A stretch of DNA of 60,539 nt from Lingula anatina (lineage: Eukaryota; Brachiopoda; Lingulata; Lingulida; Lingulidae): assembly GCF_001039355.2 (NCBI RefSeq), contig NW_019775739.1, forward strand, positions 137,587 through 198,125, written 5' to 3'. The notes beneath the pieces were generated by a model that worked only from the letters and a program-made list of their open reading frames with translations, did no database searches and was not told the origin of the DNA. Below, in pieces: positions 13,561-24,900 of this stretch. How positions within the stretch are numbered: the stretch's first letter is position 1; each line of letters starts with the position of its first letter. The translations under genes were made by a program, and so were the position numbers.

Positions 13561-15915
13561 ATCAGTCACATTGTTTGCTCAGAACTCTTTCACACCTACC
13601 ACAATTACTAGACATGTTACTGTTTTACATCATAATATCTGCATATTTATTTCAAATCAAAGAAAGTTAAGTACAACACATTGCTGTCTGTGCTTTTCTT
13701 TATAAAATCTCAAATCTAATTAAGAGGTGTTCTGCGATGGATCAATGGAGAAAGGTCCAGGTTTGTTAATAGGAACCCTCAGACGTGGTATTAAGAAGGT
13801 AAAAAAAATCTAAAAAAAACATTTAGCAGATGTGTTTTTGTTCAATTTAATCTGCTTTGCTTTTTAGATATTCACTTTTCAGGTAGGCGGAGTGGGAACT
13901 ATAATGTTATTAGTCCAAGCGTGGGTGCCTAATTATAATATTTTGACACCTGTGACATCATTCGGCTGATCTTGGACTGACTCTTTTATATTTATTTAGT
14001 ATTGCATTTTCTCTCCTGATACCAAAATTTTGATAATATATATCTTATTTACTGACACATGTATTGCAAAAGAAAAAAAAAATGTTGTTCGAAAAAACGA
14101 ATAGAATCTGATGGACCCAGAATGTCAAGAAGGGCGTAATATGTTATATTTTGACGCTGTGAACCTCAGTGTCCTCTGACATATCTAGAATAACAAGTTT
14201 TTTGGTCCGTTAAAACAATTTTTAGTGATACACAATGTAGCCTCAACTAAAAGTTAGTTTCTATTTAGAGCACACATATTTTAAAAGATAACGTGTTTTA
14301 ACACTTAAATTCTTCTCTGAAGTCATAAAGGAAAATGATATTTTTCAATCATTTTTAATTTCTAATGGTCACACCCCATGGCGATTTTTTAAGTCTAGTT
14401 CTTTTTAATATCCGTGCATTTTTAAATATACCTCTCGCTTAAGTGACGACCCCGCACACAAGACCACAATATGAAGGCATTTATAGTACTTATTCATTCC
14501 CATAATTACGCATACCCTGTAAAATATTTTGTTTGATTTATGTTTTGACGTAAATCACAACAGACATCTTATGAGAAGACTTCACCAGTAAACCACAGCT
14601 TTGTTATTACTGTACGGATGATGGGTTGGGGGTGGGGGTGGGGGGTTGGAGGGAGGATCCAGGAGCACAGCGGGAAAATGAATAAATAAAAAGAATTTTC
14701 ATTTTTTTTTCACTCGGCCTATTCATGTAGAAAAACATATTTCAAATAGCAAGAGGGTCGGAAGGTGACCTTTTTTTTATCCACATGCACTATCAAAACC
14801 TGCAGGGGAACTGAATAATTGCCAAAATATCAGAAACAAATGGACCGTTGCCATAGTTTTCGCTTTCCACGACAATGAAGTCGAGTTCCAGTCAGTGCTT
14901 TCAAAAAGGACTTGGCCGCGACTGCGGTTGCTCCTTTAGAATATTTCCATTTCATATATTTAAATCAAGAAATTTCATCCCAAAATTTTGCGCCACATTT
15001 TTTTCGAATCCATGCACTAAAATTAGATGTTTTATACAATTTCAAATTCTTAATAAATATTTGATTAGTTGTACATTAGATGTCTGGCCAAAGGTTTAGC
15101 TGCAGACTGACATGTTTTACTGTACATTTCAAAATGAAACATCGGTATCAGGTATATAGGCCTACATACTTCAGTTTGCGGGGTTTTATAGTTTTAAGGT
15201 CTGACTTGGGAAAGATGTAAGTAGCTTTGCAAGATATGTAGACTTGAAAATACGAACGACATTGGGACATTTTGAAACGTGTTATCCCTTTATAGTATAC
15301 CTTTAATCCCTTTATATAATAGTATACCTTTAATGAATAATGAAAAATCATAGAGTATTGTTGTTTTGAGCTTTTTGACTTGAAAATTGCTGGTTTTGTT
15401 ACGAAATGGCACCGGACACTTTTATGCGTCGGTCTCGTGTGAACTATTGACTCATTTTTTTAATAGAACTAGTGTTCGTCTTTTATATGTTAATTTCAGG
15501 TGAAGAATCAATTCAGAGAAACAAAGAAAGAACAATAAATCTGTTCTAATGAAGGCGCTGGAGGTTACCGTAGGGCAACAAGTCTAGCACCGACCTCATT
15601 AAAACAGTCGCCAAAAATGCTGACATTCTCATAACAAATCAACGACATGCAAATGACTTCCATGAATTATTTAGGAGTCTTTTTTATAGGTTACAATATA
15701 AATATCATAAGATGTGCAGCCTGTCACATGTCGGACCTCAAAATAGCAGAGGACAGTGGAAGAATAATAGGTCCCCACCCGCAAACTCCGGTCTGTCACG
15801 ACTTATGTAAATCTGAAACGTTGTTATGATAATTAACTGACAAATTAATATAGATTTGTGCATAAGTAAACACCAAAATGTCAAAACATTTCAATAAATC
15901 AGATGCTCAAAATCA
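13561..15915. other. Intergenic, no gene recognised
   Basis: AT-rich DNA between KIF4 and the secreted peptide gene. Short open frames here lack coding character. The only distinctive piece is a G-run cluster at 14623-14654 (GGGTTGGGGGTGGGGGTGGGGGG then GGAGGG), which has quadruplex-forming potential. Confidence 0.6.
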
Positions 15916-15921
15916 AGTGTA

Positions 15922-15927
15922 TATAAA
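15922..15927 (+). promoter_or_regulatory. TATA box of the cysteine-rich peptide gene
   Basis: GTATATAAAGCAG, 73-78 bases before the ATG at 16000. This leaves about 25-30 bases to a start site and a 5'UTR near 45 bases, the usual layout of a strongly expressed, tissue-restricted secreted-peptide gene. Confidence 0.6.
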
Positions 15928-15999
15928 GCAGCGGTAGAACCAGTGTAGAGCGTCTTTCTCCGTTATTTTCACTTCGTCAACCGCACCTCGGCTCTCGTT

Positions 16000-18012
16000 A
16001 TGAGGATCTCCCTGTTTGTCGTAGCGTTCTGCCTCTTTGCCGTCCGTGGCGGAGTCGCTGAAGACGACGACGGTGGCGCCGCGGCAGAGAAGACGGGCGG
16101 GTTGGATAGTGTCCAAGCTTTGAAAGATCTTCTCACGCGTTTAAGCAGCGATTCTGATGAAGAAACCTCGGAAGAGGTTGACAAGGATTGGAGAGATGAT
16201 GGTGAGATTTTGTATTGATGTTCATGTGGAATAAAAATATCATCAAGCTCGTTTAATGCCCATATATTGAGATTTTCTATTATTTACAAGGTTTACTGTC
16301 CCCCATGACTTGTTTTTAAACAATGTTTTTAAAGTTTGTAAAAAGAGTTTGTTAAAAATCCCGAGCTTCTATTTCTTTGCTAGGGGCTAACAGAAGCTTC
16401 TTGTTAAACTCAGCCAGTTACTGCATGAATACAAGTAAGGTTGGCTTGCAATAAAAACAGGATACAGTATTTTTTCCTCAGAAGAATGCTTTACTGGTAT
16501 TTCTTATAGGAAAGTTTTCTTACCCAATGTCTATGATAGATGAGAGAAGTGGATTGAAATAAACCAAGTTTTTTTTACTGACTCTCTGTAAAAGGTTTGG
16601 GAACACCATGCTCAAAGCAGCTCAACTGTACGTTGTCAAACGTAAATGATTTGTAATTCATCAAACAGACTTCTAATTTTTTCGCTAATACATACAATAA
16701 GATCCGTTCAAGAGGAATAATAATCATACACCGTTATAAATCAAAATGCTCAGGGGAGTTGATGGTATTCATATTGTATTAGGCCTATGTCTATGAGGCG
16801 TATCCTTTCTGAAGTACGCATTCCTTCATATAATTCATACAAGTAAAAATAAACTTGATTTCATGGTGGCTAGGTACATGGTAGGTATCTAACTGTAGCT
16901 AACACGAATAAAAGATAAGAGGGCCTAATAGTGTCTCTATGTGTAACAGGGCCTCATTTTTTACAGAGCTTGATGGCATAAATGACGGAGCTCGAGGTGA
17001 TGAAGGTGACGAATTTCTCGACGAAGAGGACGATGTAGATGACGAAGAAGGGAACTATGGAGATGATGAAGAAGACGACGGCATATGGGAAGAGGGTGAC
17101 GGCGAATTATCAGATCTCTCCGACCCGTCAGTCGATGTGGACACCCGAAGAGGTAGCGCTGGATTTTTTTAAAATCTCATTTCACAGTCCTTGTATTTAA
17201 CAAAATGGATCATGTGCCGCGCAGAAGAGGTTCTTTTCTCTCCCTACCCTATGACTACAAGGGGCGCTAGAAGTTGCCTCCTACAAAATGTTGAATCGAC
17301 TTCTCTTCTTCAGTTTTATGTACTGTACTTTACTTGAGTACCCTGTCACATCAGAGGATATTCTCTCCCCTTTCCCTCTCGGTCCCCACCCTGCCCTTGC
17401 ACTGTGATACCGCTCCCAACTACTAGATCGAGTTCCTTCAATTATCTGAGACGGATAACGCATTTTACTATAACCCTTACTTACACCTCCATTCAAAACT
17501 TCTCCCATCTTTAACATTTGAGCAAAGAAACTATTGTAGACAGCTTCCAAAAAGGGTGCATAGCTTTGAGGAAATTTTTGATAGATTTACCTGGCGGAAT
17601 ATTTTATTTCTGCTACATGTATAACCGTCATTGTGCATACTGCCAACTGATTGCTTGTCTTCTATGATTTAAGTTAAAAAACATTAATTTATAATATAAA
17701 CATTTCCTTTCAGCTTGTAAGATGGTATGCCGCAACTACCCGAGATCCTTCCGAGTTAAAAAACGATGCGGCAATCTATATACCGCTAAGAGAGGAAGTC
17801 TTCAAACTTGTGGACGCCTGCGCCCCAGTTACTACCGAGGTAGCGTTTTCTACAGATACTATGTCAGCATTGGGAAATACAAAGCAAAATGTTTGAAAAA
17901 CGGTCGCTATGGGCTCTGTAAAAGCAGGAGGTGCTTTCAAGTGAGAAGATGCTACGGACTTTTCAGTTTAGTTTACAGGAAAAGGGTCTGCAGAAGGCGT
18001 TGCTCTGGTTAA
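16000..18012 (+). CDS. Secreted cationic ten-cysteine peptide with acidic pro-region (candidate antimicrobial precursor)
   Basis: Three exons: 16000-16201, 16967-17152, 17714-18012, both introns phase 1, 228 residues in total. Exon 1 encodes a signal peptide (residues 1 to about 19, MRISLFVVAFCLFAVRGGV) and an acidic start of the pro-region. Exon 2 (62 residues) is about half Asp/Glu and ends Thr-Arg-Arg, a dibasic processing site. Exon 3 encodes the last 99 residues: ten cysteines (spacing begins C-X3-C), about 29 Lys/Arg and no Asp or Glu, with many Tyr. A domain this basic behind an acidic pro-segment is typical of antimicrobial precursors, whose acidic part neutralises the active part during secretion. 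I do not recognise the cysteine pattern (not a big defensin or macin by eye), so the function is inference. A structural or matrix role is possible. Confidence 0.8.
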
Positions 18013-18149
18013 TTCTGTCGGTCAAGCTGACCATATTTTATGATGAGAATGGATTTCTTGTGTACTTTAGGTACGTCTTTAAAGCAAAATCATTTTCTAG
18101 CAGATCTTCCCACATTTGATATTTGTACTCATTTTGATTTCGAATCCCT

Positions 18150-18155
18150 AATAAA
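18150..18155 (+). terminator. Polyadenylation signal of the cysteine-rich peptide gene
   Basis: AATAAA 138 bases after the stop codon, in the expected place for the 3' end of this mRNA. Confidence 0.6.
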
Positions 18156-18159
18156 ATAT

Positions 18160-18960
18160 TGAAAATTTCAGAGTATCTCTTGTATTACAGTCCAAAGACA
18201 TTTTTCAACATCACGGACTACTATGTTCTCATTTAAATTGTTCTTTAAATAAGGGCGTGGATGTGTCAAAAACCAAACTTTTGTCAGAAATGTGAAAACC
18301 AAAATTTTCCTTCATCACTAGGTGATGCGTCATTGAAAATCATTAATTTTTTGCACCTCAAACTATTTAGTTCCAATTCAGATCGGAACAAAAATACACG
18401 AAAAAAGATATGACATAAACCATAAAAAAAGTCAAATCATTTTTGACGCCTTTATGTATTTCTGTATGTTTAACAATTGTAATCTAGCGAAAAGTATTCC
18501 ATGTTCAACAAATCTTAAGTCTGAAAACTTTCATGTGTCATTCTGGGATTCTTTCACTTAAGATCACACAACTTGAAATAAAGTAAGTCATTCATTCACT
18601 GAACAGTTTCGAGCCATAAGAAGGCATCCAGTCGTTAGCATACATCAGACTTCTAAAAATCTTCATTTTAACGTTCTCAAACATCCAACGCACGTCGACT
18701 TTCTCCAAATTGTTCTAGGATTAAAAAAATTTCGCTATTTGCGAAAAGTTTAAGTCAGTTATGACTGGAATAATTAATCTACAACAGCCATCTATGAAAA
18801 TTTAAAGGCTGAATATTCATCTTCAAAGGACGCAGCCTACAAACTGAAAATATTATTACAATAATGATAAGTATTAATATTCGTCTCCAATGAATAATAC
18901 GTAGCATAGCAACTGGCGATGCATGTGATAAATATGTGCTGTAGAACTGTTTTGCTTAAA
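18160..18960. other. Short convergent intergenic gap
   Basis: Non-coding AT-rich DNA between the 3' ends of two convergent secreted-protein genes. It probably holds the 3'UTR of the minus-strand gene; I see no clear polyadenylation hexamer for it. Confidence 0.5.
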
Positions 18961-18964
18961 AGCA

Positions 18965-19055
18965 TTAAGATTCTCTAGACCGATACCAATCGCCGTAATA
19001 ATCGTCGCCAGCATCACTACGACCGCGAACTCGAACTTCGCCAATGTCGTCATCG

Positions 19056-19087
<32 letters not shown>

Positions 19088-19330
19088 TCTGGGTATGGTG
19101 ACGTCATCTTCCTCTGTACGACCAAGGCGATATCGGTATAAATCCATCGACCGTGAATTCTGGAAAATTTGACAGATAAATCTATTCAACACTAACGAAT
19201 CAATATTGTAAATAATCTTACATCCGATTTCTAGCGAATTGTACTTAACTTTCAGTGTATCAATGAAAAGCCGTAAAGTGTGGAATTTACAGATATACAA
19301 ATGACGAGAAAAACAGGTTATCATAATCGT

Positions 19331-19363
<33 letters not shown>

Positions 19364-19976
19364 CCTACCCCCGCAGAAGCAACGTGCACTGGATTGATAA
19401 TCTGAATGGGTCGTCCAAACCTGTCATAGCCAATGGTGATAAACACAGGAACGTGGACGGTGCGCTGAAAACAGTGAAATAACGTGATGGCTTTTGGTGA
19501 AAGTCTTAAAAGTGGAATCTAATTCAACCGATGATTTACCTGTCAAATATCGAAGACTGAGACCAGCCGAGTGAACAGTGTCAGGTGTTCTCGTTATTGT
19601 CATACCTTACATGTTTTATACGTAAAATTCTTTGAAGTTGGCTTTTTTGTCTGTATAAGTAGTCTCTACGTAAGAAGTAGCTTTAACTGAAGGGGTTCAT
19701 TCCCATAGACACCGACGGTCTACGGAGATCGATCCAACTCTCGCTGAATGCAATCAGATTAACAAATTAACACGTATCCTCCTGGTGTTCAGTAGAATAC
19801 AGGAAAGCTGGTGATTATGAGTACTGTGGAAACAAAAGGAGGCGTGTTAATCTGTTAATAAATTGATTGCACTCAGCCAGTGTCCGCAGAGATGGATCAA
19901 TCAACATACAAGTAGACGGATAGTGGCCATGAAAAAAGTATCAAAAAATTCAGTAATAAGTAAAATTTTCAGTATG

Positions 19977-20021
<45 letters not shown>

Positions 20022-20496
20022 ATATAATCAGGAAATGTAAAACCAACTCACGTCAAATCTGTCGGACTCCATGCCGTGCTCGTCTCGTACACTTATCCCG
20101 GCAAAGGTGTCGTCAGTGCGACTTGGTCGACTGCTGGCTAAACCCCAGTGGACGGCTCTCCGCAGACGCTTTAACAGGAACGGAGGCTGGCAGGGGAATT
20201 AGGATGAAGACAGATTTGCATTATATGTTAACGTTATAGACTTATAGTATCAGTGTTTCCTTTTGTTTTTACATGATCGGAAACTTTAAAAATAGTGTAA
20301 TACAACACACTACATTTGCATAAATAAATGACAAATACGCTAGAATAAAGTGATTCAATGTCGATTTTAATTAAAATATCCGAATAAAAAGGGAGAATTG
20401 AAATGTCCCTTCATCATATAAAAATCCTACCTTAAGAGGTATACATTCGACCGCAACAATAAGGAGGACAAGCGCGACGATCCAGCGCACTTCCAT
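18965..20496 (-). CDS. Small secreted Asp-rich protein, unknown family
   Basis: Four exons: 20496-20431, 20186-20052, 19464-19369, 19159-18965, all joined by phase-0 introns, giving 163 residues. Residues 1-19 or so form a signal peptide (MEVRWIVALVLLIVAVECIP). Exon 2 opens with a basic patch (LLKRLRR) that could be a convertase site. Exon 3 is hydrophobic and uncharged for most of its length (VHVPVFITIGYD...PIQIINPVHV), suggesting a small beta-rich core. The last exon carries 14 consecutive Asp codons (a GAT repeat), then Arg/Gly/Tyr-rich residues, and ends RSRES. There are no cysteines after the signal. I recognise no family. Poly-Asp is seen in calcium-binding matrix proteins, and basic processing sites in prohormones; neither is shown here. 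Confidence 0.7.
19331..19358. repeat. GA microsatellite
   Basis: About 14 AG dinucleotides in an intron of the Asp-rich gene, immediately beside the donor of its third exon. Confidence 0.9.
19691..19915. mobile_element. Palindromic MITE-like element, copy 1
   Basis: Its two arms are inverted copies of each other (GAATGCAATCAGATTAAC on the left against GTTAATC...GATTGCACTCAGCC on the right), around a central piece that includes TCCTCCTGGTGTTCAGTAGAATACAGGAAAGCTGG. A second, diverged copy in the opposite orientation lies at 30807-31015. No coding capacity. Exact ends and target-site duplication not resolved. Confidence 0.65.
19977..20020. repeat. Poly-A tract (44 bases)
   Basis: Uninterrupted A run in an intron of the Asp-rich gene. 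It could be the tail of an old retroposed sequence or a simple repeat; no element body is recognisable beside it. Confidence 0.9.
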
Positions 20497-20539
20497 TGTG
20501 TTCTTCTAAAAGTCTCTTACTGAGACTGGCAAACTTTAT

Positions 20540-21350
20540 GTAGTTCCAGAGAACACATTTCGAATGAATTAGGATTTATGTCACCGACAACTGCTGGAAA
20601 TGGAGAAAAAAAGTAAAGAAAATAACAACAGTCGACTTTGAAGTGCGTCAGTAATGAACTACTAAGACTCCTGGTAGAACGCCTAGCGTTCCAGATGAAT
20701 TCGTTTAACACCCATGCTAAATATACTGCTGACCTCATGGGTTTTATTTTTCTCAATAAAGTAACGGTATTGTCGCGGCTGAGGAAAAACGAACGCAATT
20801 AGGGAAACCGCAACCAAGCCTGCGCAAAGAAAAAAATGTACAAAAAAAGGTTTTAATTCAAAAGCAGATTCAAACATAACATCGAGTCTTGCACGAAATG
20901 AAGGGTATGCAAATAAGTTTTTCAACTTCTTTTCCTTTACAGTTAATTTCTAATCAATTACCAGTAAGTGCAGTCCATCAAAATAGCCTGAGAACATATC
21001 CATGAAAAACAAATCGAAAGACCGAAAATTCTAGGCCTAGTAACGGACTTATTGGCCAACAACTAGTCGAATTTACCAATAAATTACCAACCCTAAAACT
21101 TTCCGCGCAAGAGCGCATAACGCTATTAAAACAAAAGTAAATCGCACAAAGAGAAAGCATTGATCGTCTTTTATTTCAGATCTTTCGTAACTTTGCGCTG
21201 AACGACACTTAGTTCCAGAAAATAAATTTAACAAATTTCATTTCCTTCAACAAAACTAACAAGTTAAAAGGTTCTATTTTTAAATATATTCCACATTAAG
21301 GCAGAAAAACAGTTAACAAAGGTAATATGTACATTATTTACATAGTTCCA
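20540..21350. other. Intergenic, no gene recognised
   Basis: AT-rich sequence between the Asp-rich gene's start and the 3' end of RAP1. Hexamers TTTATT (AATAAA on the minus strand) near 21170 and 21360 are possible RAP1 polyadenylation sites. Confidence 0.45.
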
Positions 21351-21611
21351 TTTTTTACTTTTATTTAAAACTTGTGTGGTAAAATAATTTCACTGAACAA
21401 CTGCTCCTTAGTCTCCTATCACAAGATCGAATCTTTTTTATTTAAAACTTATGAATTGTATATCAGCGATGGAGACCAAGATAGAAGGCCTGAACAAACA
21501 TCAAGATCAGTTCACCAAATCGTTTCAGATCTAAAGATATTATACTCTGGCAACATACAACCCAGCCGGCATTCTCTATTAGCTTGTAGTGTACAGTCAC
21601 TGTGAAAGCGT

Positions 21612-21961
21612 TTACTGCATCTTCTCCAGAAATAGCGCTCGTCTGTTGACGCCATCACTTCCAAATTTCTGTCTGAGTTTTCTCATGTCTTTAGTGTTAG
21701 CACTTAACAATGTCTGGTCATCTTCCTCCGTCCAGGCTGGGCGACCTGAAGACAAGCAGTTAGACTTCTTATAGCTTAATATACAGATAAGACAGACTGC
21801 TTTCAGTCACCTTTGAAATTACTTTCAATGTGGAACTTGAGGAAAAGTTTCAAAGGACCATTCGCTCAAAGTTTTACACTACTTAAATCAACGTACATAA
21901 CAGAAGAGCTGGTTTTAATAAATATGACTTGCTTTTTTTCTCTATTGTGTATATATACGTG

Positions 21962-21996
<35 letters not shown>

Positions 21997-24900
21997 AAAG
22001 TTTACTGGTATATCCAATCTATATCTTATCTTACAAATCACTAAGATCTTACCCTGCAGATCAGTGCCTTCCTCAATGTAATGGATGGTGTCTCCCACAC
22101 TGCCACTGTTTATGTACAACAGGGTGATCACTTCATCCCTCTCAAGGTGATATCTTTTCATCAGAGCCTGAATAAGATTATATTACTGTAAGTTACACAC
22201 TGCAGTGTGAGTGTGTGCATGCAAATGTGTGTGTGCGTGCGCATGTGCCCACATGTGCATTTGATATATAATATATCATGTAAATAACGCTGTAAAGAAC
22301 TTATGATAAGAATGATGTGTGTTATTTTCCATTATACAAGATGTTAAAAAAATTATAAAATAAAAAATGAAACATATTTCCTAATAACTTTCTAGTCCTC
22401 AAAAGACCTTACATCATTTCCATACATAAACTACACCTTTAAAGATAAGACAGACAGAGCCTCACCTGAATAGCATCTTCCCACAGTTGTTGTTCAGAGG
22501 GGGGCGTTTGTGTCTCAGAGTTTTCCACCTGTGAACCTGGAAATAGTGGAATTGTCAATAAAATGTCTTACCACCAGTGTGAGTTATGTTGTTATGCTTG
22601 TTTATCTAGTCCCCCTTCCTATAAGTCTTTGCAATTACACTTAAGTTACTCACTGTTGTTATTTGTGTTGAATGTCTTTATTAAAACACCTAACTTGGCC
22701 TTTTCATCATAATTCTGTACATAACCAACTTGCCTCAAACTTTCCTGTCTCTTCATCTCTAGTGAGTATGCACTAGCCAGAAAAGTGATAAAATATTCTC
22801 ATCAACTAGTTGTGGGCTTTTTTTAAAAAACAACTTGAGTTTGTACAAGTACGACAGTTACCATTTCGTTTCCTGTTCTTATCTCTACTTGAACCACCAC
22901 GTTTATCTCTACCACTGTGTGTGGGATCTGGTGAGATATCAACTTCAGCTCCAGCAGTCTCCACCATATCTTGGTCAGCCACATCCTGGGAACAGACACA
23001 GACATATAGCCTTAACACATCTGAAGATATTATCAACAGGATTTGTTGCAGGGATTTTTTTTTCATGTATATTTTCTAAATTGTTTCCTTCTCTAATGTT
23101 AATGGTCCAGGTGTTTACATAATATTATACTAATTGCATGCATTGCCTAAACATACTGAAACTAAAAACTACCTTGCTATATATTATGATGTTTCATTTA
23201 GAAGCAAGAAGGGTATTACTGAGAGTAAATAATATACAATTACCTCTCCAATTACTTCAGCTTCAGAATCTCCAGCAACAGGGATCACTGTAGATGACCG
23301 CAAATAATGTCCCTTCTGGTTTGTATTCTCTGTGATAAGGGTCTCTGTTGAACTCTTCTTGGCACGTTCTATTGGTTTTCCTGGAGAGTCTAACTTTTTT
23401 CCTTTCTCTGCATCAATTGACCTAGTTCTGATCTGGCTTTTCATCACGGCATGTTTTCTGGGACTATTTCCCTTTTGATGCTGCGTTTCAGCAATCTCTA
23501 AAAGTTCTTTATCAAAGTCATCAATTTCAGGAAGATTCTCTGTATCTTGCACTGTGCTTTTTCCTTCATTCTGATCTAAATCTGAGGAGTTTACAATATC
23601 ATCTTCTGACTCACAATTACCTGGAATAAAAAAGGTGACACTTATGGAGTTTTTTAAACTAAAAAAGTCCAAAGACAACACAAATCATATCTTACTTATT
23701 ACATACAGAACATTATAAAGACCAAAGTAAAGAACATGCAGCTTGAATATATTCAGATAATGATAATGGATTGTTTGTGTACTGTTGTTTGAAATTAGTC
23801 ACATCTTTCAAAACAAGAAGTGGAACTCATACAATCATAATCTCACCTTGGTTTTGTTTGGGAGTAGAAAAAGTGACAGGTGCCAGATACCTTGCCATTG
23901 CAGCCTTTGAACCTGAAATTGGGAAATTGGAAATTAAAATCTTGCTACTGTTTCTATAAAGGCAACTTTTGGTAGTCCTTGGTGCATTTTCAGTTAAAAA
24001 GACCTCAATTTTCTTACCCAGGCTGAGTAATACCCCCTCCCCCCCACACACACACATACACACCTTCTAGTTAGGTCTTGAATCCCCCCCAAGGGGGGAA
24101 AAAACATTTTTTGTGGACACCTATAATCTCAGCAAGAATCATTTGCATTTATGTTAGCTGAAGCTTTATTATTTTTTTTCTTACTCCTTATATTTTATTC
24201 TAACCTAGAAATATTTTAAAATAATATTTCTATGGAGAACAGAAAAAAAAAAACTACCTTCTTCTTCTTTCCCAGCCGAAGCAGTGGTCAACAGGGAAGG
24301 CCAGTGACTAGGTATGTTGAAAGACTTGATGTTGGGTAAGATATGCATCTTGTAGTGGTGCTTCATTGACTGCCAGGAGTGCGAGGTGATCTGATGAATA
24401 GAAATTAAAATTATATGCATCATGAACTTATATGAGAACTATGTCTACCTGAAAACTCTCATACTGGAACTAACCTTGGCAAATGACGGACCTTGAGGCC
24501 TCATTCTGAGACTTTTCACTAGGTAATGAGGTTGAGACAGCAATGTTGGTCAGCTGCTAATGTAAGTTCCAGTATCAGGGTTCTACATAGTTCTCATTCC
24601 AAATCCATGGATGACTAAATACATTCAATCCTTAAATGTATATTTTCACGAGTAAATATCTTTCATTATTTTGGCTTATTTACATTATCCACATAAGAAC
24701 CAAGCACACGTAGGCAAGTGGGTAGGTAGGTAGGCAATTTAAGGATATTAATTCTGATAAACATTTATTTCGAAATTTTCATAACAATGTTTAAAACTTT
24801 TTTTATTAGCTCAATTTCATAAAAACATACTTCCAATTTCTCCATGTCCTTCCACACTCTGTTTCCACCAACATCCAGATATAATCTGTTTTCCACTATA

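Noticed and set aside
15969-16184. Minus-strand frames of 67-71 codons
   Set aside because: Antisense to exon 1 of the cationic peptide gene, which has a TATA box, signal peptide and matched splice phases.
17722-18012. Stand-alone 96-codon gene starting at the Met in exon 3
   Set aside because: The frame continues upstream through a good acceptor into the acidic exon; alone it would lack a signal peptide and lose one cysteine.
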